64,000 nt of DNA from contig NZ_JAIZEO010000003.1 of NCBI RefSeq assembly GCF_024189315.1, positions 639,725-703,724 on the forward strand, given 5' to 3'. How positions within the stretch are numbered: the first letter of the stretch is position 1; the number at the start of each line of letters is the position of its first letter. Source of the DNA: Halobacillus sp. A5. GTDB lineage: Bacteria > Bacillota > Bacilli > Bacillales > Halobacillaceae. Both the position numbers and the translations under genes were made by a program. Of this stretch, positions 27,226-35,920 are shown piece by piece. The notes under the pieces are model-generated. The model saw only the letters and a list, made by a program, of their open reading frames with translations. It was not told the DNA's origin and did not search any database.

Positions 27226-28404
27226 TTGCATACAGAATTTCCTGAATTATTAGGTGCAGGGCTCATTTTGCTATTTATTTTCTATCTTGGTTTTTTGAGC
27301 CTGAAAATTAAAATACCGAATGTTATTCTTTATATCCTTCTGGGAATCATTTTAGCAGATGCTCTGGCTGATAACGAAATTTTACATTTTGCAAGTGAAG
27401 TAGGAATCGTATTATTATTTTTTTTACTTGGACTAGAATTTAATGTGAAGCGTCTTGGAGGTATTGCCAAGAAAGTCTGGCCGGCCGGCTTATTGGACGT
27501 CTTTCTTAGTTTAGGTGTAACTACCGGTATTGCACTATTATTTAATTTAGATCTTTTTTCGAGCTTTCTTGTAGGGGGAATTGCATATGCTACCAGTTCT
27601 TCAATTACTGCTAAATTGCTCGATGATAGAGGACGTATGGCTAACTCGGAAACAGAGTTTATTCTTGCTATTTTAATTTTTGAAGATTTAGTAGCTCCCA
27701 TAGTTGTAGCTGTTTTATTTGCTGTCAGTACAGGTGAAAATTTCACAAGCTTATCTGCAGTGTATTTGGTCGGGAAAATCATTGGATTGACACTCTTGGC
27801 TGTTCTTCTGGGTAAAACAGTTTTTAAAAAGTTTGAACGTTTTCTTGACCGTATTTCAGACGAAGATTTTAAAATAGCGGTACTTATAGGGATAGCATTA
27901 ACATATGGTGGGTTTGCCCTCTTTCTTGGGCTTTCTGAAGTTCTTGGAGCGTTTCTGGCTGGGATGATGCTTGCGGAAATAGGAAGAATTGAAAAAGTCG
28001 AACAAACTATTATTCCAGTTAGGGATCTGATGCTCCCTACTTTCTTTGTTTATTTTGGTACAACCATAGAACTTGGAAATGGAGTACCTATGGCCTTTTT
28101 ACTGGCAGTTGTAGTGATCTGGTCGATAGTGTCGAAGTTAATTCTAGGGGTCGCAGGAGGACCAATTTACGGGCTGTCTAAGCGTTCTTCTTTACGAGCA
28201 GGCTTATCCTTATGCGCAAGGGGAGAATTTTCTGTTGTCATGGCAAGTGCAGCCACAGGAGCACTAAAAGCGTTCAGTGGTCTATATATATTAATTGCTG
28301 CTTTTATTGGTATGTTTTTGTTTGAGAAAGCACCCAGAATAACAACAAAGATATATGGAAAACCAGTTAAGAAAAAGAAGAATCTGCGTGTGCCGGGTGA
28401 TTAA
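27226..28404 (+). CDS. khtU: CPA2-family K+/H+ antiporter KhtU
   Basis: A 392-residue membrane protein with about 12 helices of the cation:proton antiporter 2 family. Family features include LLFFLLGLEFN, EDLVAPIVVAVLF and ARGEFSVVMA near the C terminus. TTG at 27226 is the start, 10 bases after GGAGGGG; no ATG is available. Together with KhtT it exports potassium, useful when turgor or c-di-AMP is high. It is followed by a repeat-rich spacer that also ends its transcript. Confidence 0.9.
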   Translation: MHTEFPELLGAGLILLFIFYLGFLSLKIKIPNVILYILLGIILADALADNEILHFASEVGIVLLFFLLGLEFNVKRLGGIAKKVWPAGLLDVFLSLGVTTGIALLFNLDLFSSFLVGGIAYATSSSITAKLLDDRGRMANSETEFILAILIFEDLVAPIVVAVLFAVSTGENFTSLSAVYLVGKIIGLTLLAVLLGKTVFKKFERFLDRISDEDFKIAVLIGIALTYGGFALFLGLSEVLGAFLAGMMLAEIGRIEKVEQTIIPVRDLMLPTFFVYFGTTIELGNGVPMAFLLAVVVIWSIVSKLILGVAGGPIYGLSKRSSLRAGLSLCARGEFSVVMASAATGALKAFSGLYILIAAFIGMFLFEKAPRITTKIYGKPVKKKKNLRVPGD

Positions 28405-28409
28405 GAAAG

Positions 28410-28690
28410 AGGCTGGGACATAAGTAAAGCGGTGTTGTCAAAAAACAAACATTTGTATAAACGCAGATGATTAGCGTAGTCAAAATGCGGAGACTCCTGT
28501 GGGATCAGCACGAGCCGAAGATCCGGAGGAAAGCGTTCTTTGCTTTCTGAGGAAGCTTAAGGCCGTGCCTGCGGAAAGCTAAGCATTTTGACGGAGTGAT
28601 AGTGTGAATTCTCTTTAACCTAAATAATCCGAATTGATTTCTACAAAATCATTCGGATTATTTTATGTTTTATTCAGTTTTGTCCCGACC
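28410..28690. repeat. Nested palindromic intergenic element
   Basis: Three inverted repeats are nested or adjacent between khtU and kapB. Outer arms GAGGCTGGGACA (near 28410) and TGTCCCGACCTC (28680-28692) face each other. An inner element at 28479-28592 has perfect 10-bp ends GTCAAAATGC and GCATTTTGAC. A terminator-like hairpin AATAATCCGAAT with its complement lies at about 28622-28661. The inner sequence with GCGGAGACTCCTG, GAAAGC-loop-GCTTTC and CCTGCGGAAAGC matches a consensus I know as a dispersed repeat in Bacillaceae genomes. No ORF is present. Confidence 0.75.
28479..28592. repeat. Bacillaceae-type interspersed palindromic repeat (about 114 bp)
   Basis: Perfect 10-bp terminal inverted repeats enclose a GC-rich core that can fold into a branched hairpin, including CAGCACG with CGTGCCTG and GAAAGC-GTTCTTT-GCTTTC. 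The GGAGACTCCTGTGGGA and CCTGCGGAAAGC blocks are typical. A MITE-like origin or a structured RNA role are both possible. Only one copy lies in this window. Confidence 0.7.
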
Positions 28691-29074
28691 TCATTTAAAA
28701 TATTGGTTTTCCAGTTCTTTCAGTTGTTTTAAGGCATGTTGATTAAATTCTGTTTCCCGCCGGCTTAATTTTTCCTTTAATTGTTCTACTGATTTTTTTA
28801 AAGATTCGGTATATTCAGGAACCTCCTGAATGCTCAGCTTTTCTACGGCTTTCTTATGGATATTTGCTTTCTCCTGATAACTTAACGCATTTCTCTGATG
28901 GAAAAATACTTCCTGTGTCTGCCCGGGATTATGCAGGTCTCCCTGCATCGGGTGTTTTTCAACAGCAAGGACTTTTATTAAATAAGCGTTAGGACGCTCT
29001 TCGATAAACTCGCCTATATAGACACCTGTTTTGTAATGAGCTCTGACGATGTCACTCTGGATTAATTGAGTCAT
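28691..29074 (-). CDS. kapB: Kinase-associated lipoprotein B-like protein KapB
   Basis: A 127-residue protein with the KapB-type N-terminal fold: VRAHYKTGVYIGEFIEERPN, VLAVEKHPMQGDLHNPGQ and EVFFHQRNALSYQEKANI. A C-terminal coiled coil (KSVEQLKEKLSRRETEFNQH) follows. In B. subtilis KapB supports KinB signalling in the sporulation phosphorelay. No lipobox is present in this protein, so membrane attachment is doubtful despite the family name. ATG 29074 follows AGGAGGAAT on the minus strand. No kapD or kinB is nearby. Confidence 0.85.
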   Translation of the reverse strand: MTQLIQSDIVRAHYKTGVYIGEFIEERPNAYLIKVLAVEKHPMQGDLHNPGQTQEVFFHQRNALSYQEKANIHKKAVEKLSIQEVPEYTESLKKSVEQLKEKLSRRETEFNQHALKQLKELENQYFK

Positions 29075-29194
29075 ATAATTCCTCCTTCTCTAATTCTATA
29101 GTAATTTAAGCCTGGCAATTGTGAATATATATTGAAAAATCTGCGGAGCAGTTATTCATTTGTTATAATAACATGCGAAGGGTTGTGATTTCTT

Positions 29195-29389
29195 ATGATG
29201 GAATTTTTGTATTTTCCTGAGGACAAGTCCGAATATATTCCAGCTGTCCTAATGTTGGCAGTTTTTATTATTTTAGCTGGAATTACAATGTACTTTATAA
29301 TTAAAGCTTCTCGCAAAGAAGAGAAAAAAACTGAAAACTTCTCCAATTCAAATGAACCTATGAATAATCATTCTAAAGATTATTCTTAA
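29195..29389 (+). CDS. Small single-pass membrane protein of unknown function
   Basis: A 64-residue protein has an acidic N terminus (MMEFLYFPEDKSEYI), one membrane helix (PAVLMLAVFIILAGITMYFII) and a hydrophilic tail rich in Lys, Asn and Ser. AAGGGTTGTGA precedes the start (ATG 29195, or the next ATG at 29198). A TATAAT hexamer lies at 29164-29169, but no -35 at the right distance was found. It is followed by a strong terminator, which supports a real single-gene transcript. No family recognised. Confidence 0.7.
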   Translation: MMEFLYFPEDKSEYIPAVLMLAVFIILAGITMYFIIKASRKEEKKTENFSNSNEPMNNHSKDYS

Positions 29390-29427
29390 ACAAGACTTAC
29401 CCTGAGGGGCTTAAGTCTTGTTTTTTT
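29388..29427 (+). terminator. Terminator after the small membrane protein gene
   Basis: A perfect 12-bp stem (AAACAAGACTTA at 29388-29399 with 29412-29423) is followed by a T run; the first arm overlaps the stop codon. Confidence 0.88.
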
Positions 29428-29492
29428 GTTATAAAGTTTATTATTTAAGGAAAACCTATCCACAATACTGTCTGTGGAAGGGACGTTGGGTT

Positions 29493-30062
29493 ATGAAGGC
29501 GTTGTTATGGTTTAATGTATTGTTTATAGTTTTTTTAACTGGGTGTAATGATGATAATCGTTCCCCGCTTGAAACTCCAATTTATAATCAGGATGGTGAC
29601 CGTATTGGTAAAGCTGAATTTACTGAGAAGGCAGATGGGGTTGAAGTAAGTGTAACGGCTGAGGGACTGCCTTCAGGTGCCCACGGTATTCATATACATG
29701 AAAGACCAGAATGCAGGGGGCCGGACTTCAAAAGTGCTGGAAATCATTTTAATCCTAAAAATGTAGATCACGGACTGATGAATGAGAACGGGGCGCACAC
29801 CGGCGACCTGCCAAATATTGAAGCGGCTGGTGATGGAAAAGTGGAAGTGGAACTAATGATCCAGGAGGCTACACTTAAAGATGGGCAGACGTCGTTATTA
29901 AGAGATGAAGGCACGTCAATTGTTATTACGAGTGAAGCTGATGACGGAATGAGTCAGCCTGCTGGAGATTCCGGAAACCGCATCGCTTGTGCTGAGATTA
30001 CAACAGGTGCGGATAAAGATGAGACAAGTGATCCTACTGAACGCGATGAAAATAATGAATAA
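29493..30062 (+). CDS. sodC: Cu/Zn superoxide dismutase-like lipoprotein (incomplete copper site)
   Basis: A 189-residue lipoprotein with a signal ending in LTGC, then a Cu/Zn-SOD domain. Ligands visible by motif are both His in GIHIHE, the His in GNHFNP, the zinc His in VDHGL and AHTGDLP with its Asp, and the electrostatic Arg in GNRIACAEI. The fourth copper His, expected in the segment VIHxxADD, is Thr (VITSEADD). Known Bacillus YojM-type proteins also lack copper ligands and are poor dismutases, so enzymatic activity is doubtful. ATG 29493 follows GGAAGGGA. It is convergent with patB over a shared terminator. Confidence 0.88.
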   Translation: MKALLWFNVLFIVFLTGCNDDNRSPLETPIYNQDGDRIGKAEFTEKADGVEVSVTAEGLPSGAHGIHIHERPECRGPDFKSAGNHFNPKNVDHGLMNENGAHTGDLPNIEAAGDGKVEVELMIQEATLKDGQTSLLRDEGTSIVITSEADDGMSQPAGDSGNRIACAEITTGADKDETSDPTERDENNE

Positions 30063-30101
30063 AACCAAAAGCCTGGTCAAATGACTAGGCTTTTGGTTTT
30101 T
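30061..30101. terminator. Bidirectional terminator between sodC-like and patB-like genes
   Basis: A 19-bp near-perfect stem (one G-U pair) lies between the convergent genes. One arm contains the stop codon of the patB-like gene, so the coding end doubles as hairpin. Confidence 0.9.
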
Positions 30102-31275
30102 CACGTATTGCGTTTAGGATGCGGTTTACTCCTTCTGCAATAATATTGGGTGGAGCAGCTAAGTTCATTCTCATAAACCCCTCTCCTTCTTCACCAAAGG
30201 AAACTCCATCGTTCAGCCCGACCTTCGCTTGCTTTTGCATAAAGGATTTTAGTTCAGCCTGAGACATATTCAAAGAACGGCAATCCATCCAAAGCAAATA
30301 TGTTCCTTCCAGGGGCAGTACTTTAATTTGGTTGGTGTTTTCTTCGAATTGCTCCATTACGAAATCACGGTTTGCCTCAATGGTTTCAAGCAGACCTTCC
30401 AGCCAGTCTTCACCGTGCAGATAAGCACTTTCCATGGCGGTCAACCCCAGAGTGTTTAGCATATGCATTCCCTGCTTATCAAAATGCGACTTTATTTTCT
30501 CACGTTTGTCTTTGCTCGATGTTACTAAGTAAGAAGCCTGCAGACCAGCTAAATTAAATGTCTTTGTAGGAGAAAAACATGTCACTGTCTGTTCATTTAA
30601 CTTCTCTGTGAGTGAAGCGACCGGGAGGTGTTTATGTTCGTCCAGGACAAGGTCGGCATGAATTTCATCAGAAACAATGATGACATTATGATTTAAGCAG
30701 ATCTCTCCCATTTTCAGCAGTTCTTCCTCGTTCCACACTCTTCCGACAGGGTTGTGAGGGTTACAGAGAATAAACATTTTTACTTCGTTTTCTATAATCT
30801 GTTTTTCAAAATCCTCAAAATCAATTGTATATCTTCCTTTATTATAAATTAAAGGATTTTTTACGACTTTACGTTCGTGATCATTAATAACACTATAAAA
30901 GGGAGGATAGACGGGTGGCTGAATTAGAATATGGTCTCCCTTATTCGTCAGTGCCTGTATAGTCATATGCAGGCTCGGGATGACACCAGGGCTGTAAGTT
31001 ATCCAGTCTTCTTTTATTTTCCATTGATGCCTTTTGGAAAGCCACTCTATAATGGTGTGTTTAACATTTTCATCTGGCATCGTATAGCCGAATATTCCGT
31101 GATCCACTCTCTCCTTCAGATCACTAATTACTGCCTCTGGAACTTGAAAGTCCATGTCGGCCACCCACATTGGTAATATATCTTTGTCTTGATAGAGCTG
31201 CTCTGCATAATCCCACTTAACAGAACGAGTTCCTTTACGCTGGATTACATTAGAAAATTGACTCACTGTTACCAC
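30085..31275 (-). CDS. patB: PatB/MalY-family PLP-dependent cystathionine beta-lyase
   Basis: A 396-residue class I/II aminotransferase-fold enzyme. The start YWADMDF-type motif MWVADMDFQVP, the PLP lysine in SPTKTFNLAGLQ, and the C-terminal RMNLAAPP with the substrate-carboxylate Arg are present. PatB-type enzymes cleave cystathionine and related C-S bonds, giving homocysteine and ammonia plus pyruvate, so it fits a sulfur-amino-acid role like that of metQ and metK in the window. It is encoded alone. Confidence 0.88.
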   Translation of the reverse strand: MVTVSQFSNVIQRKGTRSVKWDYAEQLYQDKDILPMWVADMDFQVPEAVISDLKERVDHGIFGYTMPDENVKHTIIEWLSKRHQWKIKEDWITYSPGVIPSLHMTIQALTNKGDHILIQPPVYPPFYSVINDHERKVVKNPLIYNKGRYTIDFEDFEKQIIENEVKMFILCNPHNPVGRVWNEEELLKMGEICLNHNVIIVSDEIHADLVLDEHKHLPVASLTEKLNEQTVTCFSPTKTFNLAGLQASYLVTSSKDKREKIKSHFDKQGMHMLNTLGLTAMESAYLHGEDWLEGLLETIEANRDFVMEQFEENTNQIKVLPLEGTYLLWMDCRSLNMSQAELKSFMQKQAKVGLNDGVSFGEEGEGFMRMNLAAPPNIIAEGVNRILNAIREKPKA

Positions 31276-31350
31276 TCCATTCGTTCATTACTAGGTTAAT
31301 CATATCGGAAAATTGTGAAGGAAAAAAACAATGTGATCGTTTATTGGCAC

Positions 31351-31383
31351 AAAAAAAAAGCAAAGCGATAAATTCGCTTTGCT
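31351..31383 (-). terminator. Terminator of the XRE regulator gene
   Basis: Read on the minus strand, a perfect 10-bp stem (AGCAAAGCGA with TCGCTTTGCT, loop ATTTA) is followed by nine T residues. Confidence 0.9.
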
Positions 31384-31431
31384 ACACAGGGGGAATACGA
31401 GAAAGTCTTACGCTAATAAATATAGCCATAA

Positions 31432-31806
31432 TTAAAGATCTTTAAACCTATTTTTTTCATTTTTTTCATTTTTTAAATCATAAAGTAGATTCATAGCCTT
31501 TAATACTTCATCTTCAGAAAAGTCTAAAGCTTTTCTCAGCAGTAATTTTGTCCTCTTAACACCGACCTGCTGAACGAGCTGATGTAGCTCATCATCAATT
31601 ACACGTTCTTCTTCATCTTCCATTAGTTCTGAAGCTGGAATATCAAGAACAGTTGAGATTTTTAATAGCGTATCGAGTTCAGGAATGCGTTCATTGTTTT
31701 CATATGATTCTAGTGTTTGTACACCAATTCTAGCTTTTAAAGCAAGATTTTCTTTTGTTAATTCTTTGAGGTTGCGATATTTTTGGATATTTTCACCAAC
31801 AGCCAT
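31432..31806 (-). CDS. XRE-family transcriptional regulator
   Basis: A 124-residue protein. An N-terminal helix-turn-helix of the XRE/Cro type occupies about residues 5-60 (IQKYRNLKELTKENLALKA, then VQTLESYENNERIPEL). A C-terminal helical part contains a charged Asn/Lys/Glu-rich tail. No sensing domain is recognisable. ATG 31806 follows AGGAGGG. It lies divergent from yugI and convergent with patB upstream. Its target is unknown; autoregulation is likely but not shown. Confidence 0.85.
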   Translation of the reverse strand: MAVGENIQKYRNLKELTKENLALKARIGVQTLESYENNERIPELDTLLKISTVLDIPASELMEDEEERVIDDELHQLVQQVGVKRTKLLLRKALDFSEDEVLKAMNLLYDLKNEKNEKNRFKDL

Positions 31807-31957
31807 TTTTATCCCTCCTCATATTTCAATAATTATATCATAAACGTAAGATTCATTAGTGTATATTTCATGAACTCTTTGCTTAAAGAGAAAAGGTATG
31901 GTAAAATCAATAATTGCGTGAAAAGAAACGAATAATTTATATCAGGAGTTGTATAGC

Positions 31958-32350
31958 ATGTCAGATAAGTTTCAAGAAGGTCAGGTTTTAGAAGGTAAAG
32001 TTACTGGTATTCAGCCATACGGAGCATTTGTTGCTTTAGATGAGAAAGTTCAAGGGCTTGTCCACATTTCTGAAGTAACCCATGGTTACGTGAAGGATAT
32101 TAACGAGCACCTTACGGAAGGTGACGAAGTACAAGTTAAAATTTTGAACATCGATGAAGAAAAGAATAAATATTCTCTTTCTATCCGTGCTACTCAGGAA
32201 GCGCCTAAACAGGAACAGCGCCGTCCACGTAAACAAACAGCTGCTAAACCACAGCAACAGGAAGAAGCCTCTGCAGGTTTCAATACTCTTAAAGATAAAC
32301 TAGAAGATTGGATCAAGCAGTCTGACGACCGTGAGAAATATCGCAAGTAA
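31958..32350 (+). CDS. yugI: S1 RNA-binding domain general stress protein YugI (GSP13)
   Basis: A 130-residue ribosome-associated stress protein. One S1 domain fills residues 5-75 (VLEGKVTGIQPYGAFVALDE, GLVHISEVTHGYVKDINEHL, GDEVQVKILNIDEE). A basic Gln-rich linker and a short C-terminal helix (GFNTLKDKLEDWI) follow. The start chosen is ATG 31958, 9 bases after CAGGAG, rather than TTG 31949. Matches B. subtilis YugI in order and layout, and yuzA follows on the opposite strand as there. Confidence 0.9.
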   Translation: MSDKFQEGQVLEGKVTGIQPYGAFVALDEKVQGLVHISEVTHGYVKDINEHLTEGDEVQVKILNIDEEKNKYSLSIRATQEAPKQEQRRPRKQTAAKPQQQEEASAGFNTLKDKLEDWIKQSDDREKYRK

Positions 32351-32352
32351 TT

Positions 32353-32378
32353 AAAAACCCGGCCTATGCCGGGTTTTT
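32353..32378. terminator. Bidirectional terminator between yugI and yuzA
   Basis: A perfect 11-bp stem (AAAAACCCGGC with GCCGGGTTTTT) and CTAT loop lie between the convergent stops. Confidence 0.92.
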
Positions 32379-32379
32379 G

Positions 32380-32619
32380 TTATTTTTCAGTTGCGTCAAC
32401 TGTAGCATCATGAAATTCAGCGGCACGTGAGAAATAGATCGAAATCGCTATAAGTCCACTAATTCCTACAAGTGTATAAATAACACGCGCGAAGGCTCCA
32501 CTTTGCTCACCGCCCCCAAACAATCCTGCTACAAGGTCATATTGGAATAGTCCAATCAACCCCCAGTTAATTGCACCGACGATAATTAAAAACAGTGCTG
32601 TTCTTTGTAACCAGCTCAT
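32380..32619 (-). CDS. yuzA: DUF378 family small membrane protein YuzA
   Basis: A 79-residue membrane protein with two helices and the DUF378 signature IIVGAINWGLIGLFQYDLV. The function is unknown. ATG 32619 is preferred over 32622, as the AGGAGGG lies 6 bases upstream. An in-frame extension to 32748 has no ribosome-binding site. In B. subtilis yuzA also neighbours yugI and yugJ. Confidence 0.88.
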   Translation of the reverse strand: MSWLQRTALFLIIVGAINWGLIGLFQYDLVAGLFGGGEQSGAFARVIYTLVGISGLIAISIYFSRAAEFHDATVDATEK

Positions 32620-32694
32620 CATTATCCCTCCTTTTTTTTGCTTTACATGCATAGGTTGAACATTGATTGAAATTTTATACATGACGCTTTTCTT

Positions 32695-32723
32695 TTGAGT
32701 ATGAATTGGAAATAAGGGATAAT
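32695..32723 (+). promoter_or_regulatory. Sigma-A promoter of yugJ
   Basis: TTGAGT (32695-32700) and GATAAT (32718-32723) are exactly 17 bases apart, about 45 bases before ATG 32768. Confidence 0.6.
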
Positions 32724-32767
32724 GTGATAATGTAAGAAGTACTTTCACAACTGGAAGGAGAAGTTAA

Positions 32768-33934
32768 ATGGATTCATTTACATTTCACAATCCAACGAAA
32801 TTAATTTTCGGTAAGGATCAAGTAGAACAACTATCTGAACAAATACCCGGAGCTGCCAGGAAAGTTCTGATTGTTTACGGTGGCGGAAGTATAAAAAGAA
32901 ATGGTGTATACGATATAGTTACAGATCAACTAGACCAACTAAATGTTGAAATATTTGAATTACCTGGGGTCGAGCCCAACCCAAGGCTGACTACTGTAAG
33001 AAGAGGAGTCGACATTTGTAAGCAGGAGGGCATCGATTTCTTGTTAGCCGTAGGCGGCGGAAGTGTTATTGACTGCACAAAAACAATTGCAGCAGGTGCG
33101 AAATATGATGGTGATGCCTGGGATCTAGTAACGCGTCAGGCTACTCCGGAGGGTGCATTGCCATTCGGTACGGTATTGACATTAGCAGCTACCGGTTCAG
33201 AAATGAATGGCGGCGCAGTTATAACTAATTGGGAAACTAATGAGAAGTATGGCTGGGGCTTTGCGCCTTATACGTATCCGGCTTTTTCCATTTTAGATCC
33301 ACAGCATACAATTTCCGTTCCTCGTGATCAGACGATATACGGTATTGTAGATATGATGAGTCATTTATTGGAACAATACTTTCACAATGATACACAATCG
33401 CCCATACAGGATGAAATGATTGAAGGCGTGCTTCGAACCGTTATTGATACTGCACCAAAGCTTCTTGACGATTTAGAATCATTTGAACACCGCGAAACAA
33501 TTCTATATGCAGGCACTATTGCATTAAATGGTATGCTGCAAATGGGGTACCGCGGAGACTGGGCAACACACAATATTGAACATGCTGTTTCAGCGGTTTA
33601 TGACATTCCTCACGCAGGAGGACTTGCAATATTGTTCCCAAATTGGATGAAGCATAACCTTGATACCAATGTGGACCGATTTGCCCGTCTTGCAGTTAAA
33701 GTTTTTCATGTGAGCGAGGAAGGGAAATCTTCACGTGAAGCCGCTGAAGAGGGAATAAAGGAACTGCAGAAATTCTGGTCTTCTCTTGGAGCACCTCAAA
33801 CCTTAGCTGATTATGATATTGGAGACGACCAATTTAATGTGATCATCAATCGTGCTATGAAACGCGGAGCATTCGGAAACTTCAACAAACTGGAAGATGA
33901 CGATGTAAAAACCATTTTAGAATTATCTAAATAA
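32768..33934 (+). CDS. yugJ: Iron-containing alcohol dehydrogenase YugJ
   Basis: A 388-residue group III iron-dependent alcohol dehydrogenase, similar to NADPH-dependent butanol dehydrogenases. The nucleotide-binding [13 protein letters not shown] is near residue 98. The metal ligands lie in [12 protein letters not shown] (Asp and His) and in [20 protein letters not shown] (His residues). ATG 32768 follows GGAAGGAG. It lies directly upstream of pgi as in B. subtilis, with its own promoter. The physiological aldehyde or ketone is unknown. Confidence 0.9.
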   Translation: MDSFTFHNPTKLIFGKDQVEQLSEQIPGAARKVLIVYGGGSIKRNGVYDIVTDQLDQLNVEIFELPGVEPNPRLTTVRRGVDICKQEGIDFLLAVGGGSVIDCTKTIAAGAKYDGDAWDLVTRQATPEGALPFGTVLTLAATGSEMNGGAVITNWETNEKYGWGFAPYTYPAFSILDPQHTISVPRDQTIYGIVDMMSHLLEQYFHNDTQSPIQDEMIEGVLRTVIDTAPKLLDDLESFEHRETILYAGTIALNGMLQMGYRGDWATHNIEHAVSAVYDIPHAGGLAILFPNWMKHNLDTNVDRFARLAVKVFHVSEEGKSSREAAEEGIKELQKFWSSLGAPQTLADYDIGDDQFNVIINRAMKRGAFGNFNKLEDDDVKTILELSK

Positions 33935-33993
33935 CGAAAAGGGCACAATAAGTGTCCTTTTTTAAATGAATGCGTTTACAATTACAACCTTAC

Positions 33994-34022
33994 TTGATTT
34001 GAAAGGTAGGTTTCGATAAAGT
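33994..34022 (+). promoter_or_regulatory. Possible promoter of pgi
   Basis: TTGATT (33994-33999) and TAAAGT (34017-34022) are 17 bases apart, about 40 bases before the pgi start. Confidence 0.45.
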
Positions 34023-34063
34023 AAAAATGACTTAGTAAATTTATGAACCTGGAGGAATGATCA

Positions 34064-35410
34064 ATGACACATGTGCGATTTGACTATGAAAAAGCCCTTC
34101 CATTCTTTGGTGAGCATGAGCTTGAATATGTGCAGGATGCCGTAAGTCTGGCCCATAACGCTTTACACGAGAAAACAGGTGCAGGAAGTGATTACCTTGG
34201 ATGGCTGGATCTTCCTGAAAATTATGACCGAGAAGAATTTTCACGCATTCAGCAATCAGCAGAAAAAATAAAAAATGATTCTGATGTTCTTCTTGTCATT
34301 GGGATCGGCGGTTCATATCTGGGGGCACGTGCCGCTATTGAAATGTTAAATCACAGTTTCTACAATGAACTGTCTTCAGAGCAGCGTAAAACGCCGCAGG
34401 TCTTCTTTGTAGGTAACAGCATTAGTGCACCTTATTTAAACGATCTATTCGACCTGCTTAAAGACAAAGATGTTTCAGTTAACGTGATTTCGAAAAGTGG
34501 AACTACTACAGAGCCTGCCATTGCTTTCCGGGCTTTCCGTAAATTTCTTGAAGACAAATATGGACAAGAAGAAGCTCAGAAACGCATTTATGCAACAACA
34601 GATAAAGAAAAAGGAGCACTTAAGACTTTAGCTGATGAACAAGGGTATGAATCCTTTGTTGTACCTGATGATGTCGGAGGCCGGTACTCAGTACTTACCG
34701 CTGTAGGTTTACTACCTATCGCTGTCAGCGGAGTAGACATAGAAAATATGATGGAAGGTGCTCAAAAAGCACAGAACGATCTTAACACGGACAAACTGTC
34801 AGAGAATCCTGCTTATCAGTATGCCGCTGTTAGAAATGTTTTATACAGCAAAGGAAAAACAATCGAAATGATGATTAATTATGAGCCTTCTCTTCAATAT
34901 TTCTCTGAATGGTGGAAACAGTTATTCGGTGAAAGTGAAGGGAAAGACCAAAAAGGAATTTATCCTTCTTCCGCTAACTTCTCAACTGACCTGCATTCCC
35001 TGGGCCAATACGTGCAGGATGGACGCCGCGATTTGTTTGAAACGGTTCTTCATGTGGAAAAAGCTAAGTCAGATTACACCATAGAAGAAGATGAACAGAA
35101 CTTAGACGGGTTAAATTACCTGGCGGGACAGACGGTGGATTATGTTAATGAAAAAGCTTACCAGGGTACGATGCTCGCACACACTGATGGGGAAGTTCCG
35201 AACTTAATCGTTCATGTTCCTGAACTTAATGCTTATACATTCGGATACCTCGTATACTTTTTCGAGAAGGCCTGCGCTTTAAGTGGTTATCTGCTGGGGG
35301 TTAATCCCTTCGATCAGCCGGGCGTAGAAGCATACAAGAAAAATATGTTTGCTCTTTTAGGAAAGCCGGGTTTTGAAAAAGAAAAAGAAGAATTAGAACA
35401 GCGTCTATAA
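34064..35410 (+). CDS. pgi: Glucose-6-phosphate isomerase
   Basis: A 448-residue phosphoglucose isomerase interconverting glucose 6-phosphate and fructose 6-phosphate. The phosphate-binding [11 protein letters not shown], the [13 protein letters not shown] signature (about residues 145-160), and the C-terminal catalytic region ending [13 protein letters not shown] are present. ATG 34064 follows CTGGAGGAAT. Length matches Gram-positive Pgi. It is the central glycolytic gene in a yugJ-pgi-yugN block identical to B. subtilis order. Confidence 0.96.
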   Translation: MTHVRFDYEKALPFFGEHELEYVQDAVSLAHNALHEKTGAGSDYLGWLDLPENYDREEFSRIQQSAEKIKNDSDVLLVIGIGGSYLGARAAIEMLNHSFYNELSSEQRKTPQVFFVGNSISAPYLNDLFDLLKDKDVSVNVISKSGTTTEPAIAFRAFRKFLEDKYGQEEAQKRIYATTDKEKGALKTLADEQGYESFVVPDDVGGRYSVLTAVGLLPIAVSGVDIENMMEGAQKAQNDLNTDKLSENPAYQYAAVRNVLYSKGKTIEMMINYEPSLQYFSEWWKQLFGESEGKDQKGIYPSSANFSTDLHSLGQYVQDGRRDLFETVLHVEKAKSDYTIEEDEQNLDGLNYLAGQTVDYVNEKAYQGTMLAHTDGEVPNLIVHVPELNAYTFGYLVYFFEKACALSGYLLGVNPFDQPGVEAYKKNMFALLGKPGFEKEKEELEQRL

Positions 35411-35423
35411 TAATAATAATGTG

Positions 35424-35464
35424 AAACCACCTCCAGTTATTGGTTAATCGGAGGTGGTTTTTTT
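35424..35464 (+). terminator. Terminator after pgi
   Basis: A perfect 11-bp stem (AAACCACCTCC at 35424-35434 with 35450-35460) is followed by TTTT. Confidence 0.9.
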
Positions 35465-35497
35465 GGGTAAACTAAAGGCTGAAGGAGGGATGAAATT

Positions 35498-35920
35498 ATG
35501 TTTACAATAGAATCGGAATTAACGAATAAGTTCTACGTTTACCACGAAATGGAAGAGGCGCTTGAACCTTTAGGCTTTAAAATGGCTGACAACTGGGATT
35601 ACGACCATGGCTATTTTGATTATAAAATTGATAATCACAATGGATACCTTTTTCTAAGGATTCCTATAGAAGTCATGGGCGGGTACCTGGATTCTCCTGA
35701 TGAGGCAAATATGGTTAAAATAAAAGCCCCGTTTCTTCTATACCACCAGTTTCAAGATGGACTGGACGACCATGTAAGGGAAGGGAATATTAGAGCGTCC
35801 TTTGATCAGTTCCAGGAACCTAAAGACAGAGATGCGGAGTTTCCTAAAGAATACATTGAAGCGGGAAGAAAGGCTTTAAAGGATGCTGAACAAGCATTAC
35901 GATCTCAGCGTAACCAATAA
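35498..35920 (+). CDS. yugN: YugN-family protein
   Basis: A 140-residue acidic soluble protein with the YugN-like pattern LEPLGFKMADNWDYDHGYFDYKI and LFLRIPIEVMGG. No catalytic motif is recognised and function is unknown. ATG 35498 follows GAAGGAGG. Its stop overlaps the end of the convergent yugO by 24 bases, so there is no terminator gap between them. Confidence 0.87.
   Translation: MFTIESELTNKFYVYHEMEEALEPLGFKMADNWDYDHGYFDYKIDNHNGYLFLRIPIEVMGGYLDSPDEANMVKIKAPFLLYHQFQDGLDDHVREGNIRASFDQFQEPKDRDAEFPKEYIEAGRKALKDAEQALRSQRNQ

Noticed and set aside
28479..28592. An intact insertion sequence or CRISPR array at the repeat element
   Set aside because: There is no transposase frame and no regularly spaced repeat; it is a single palindromic element.
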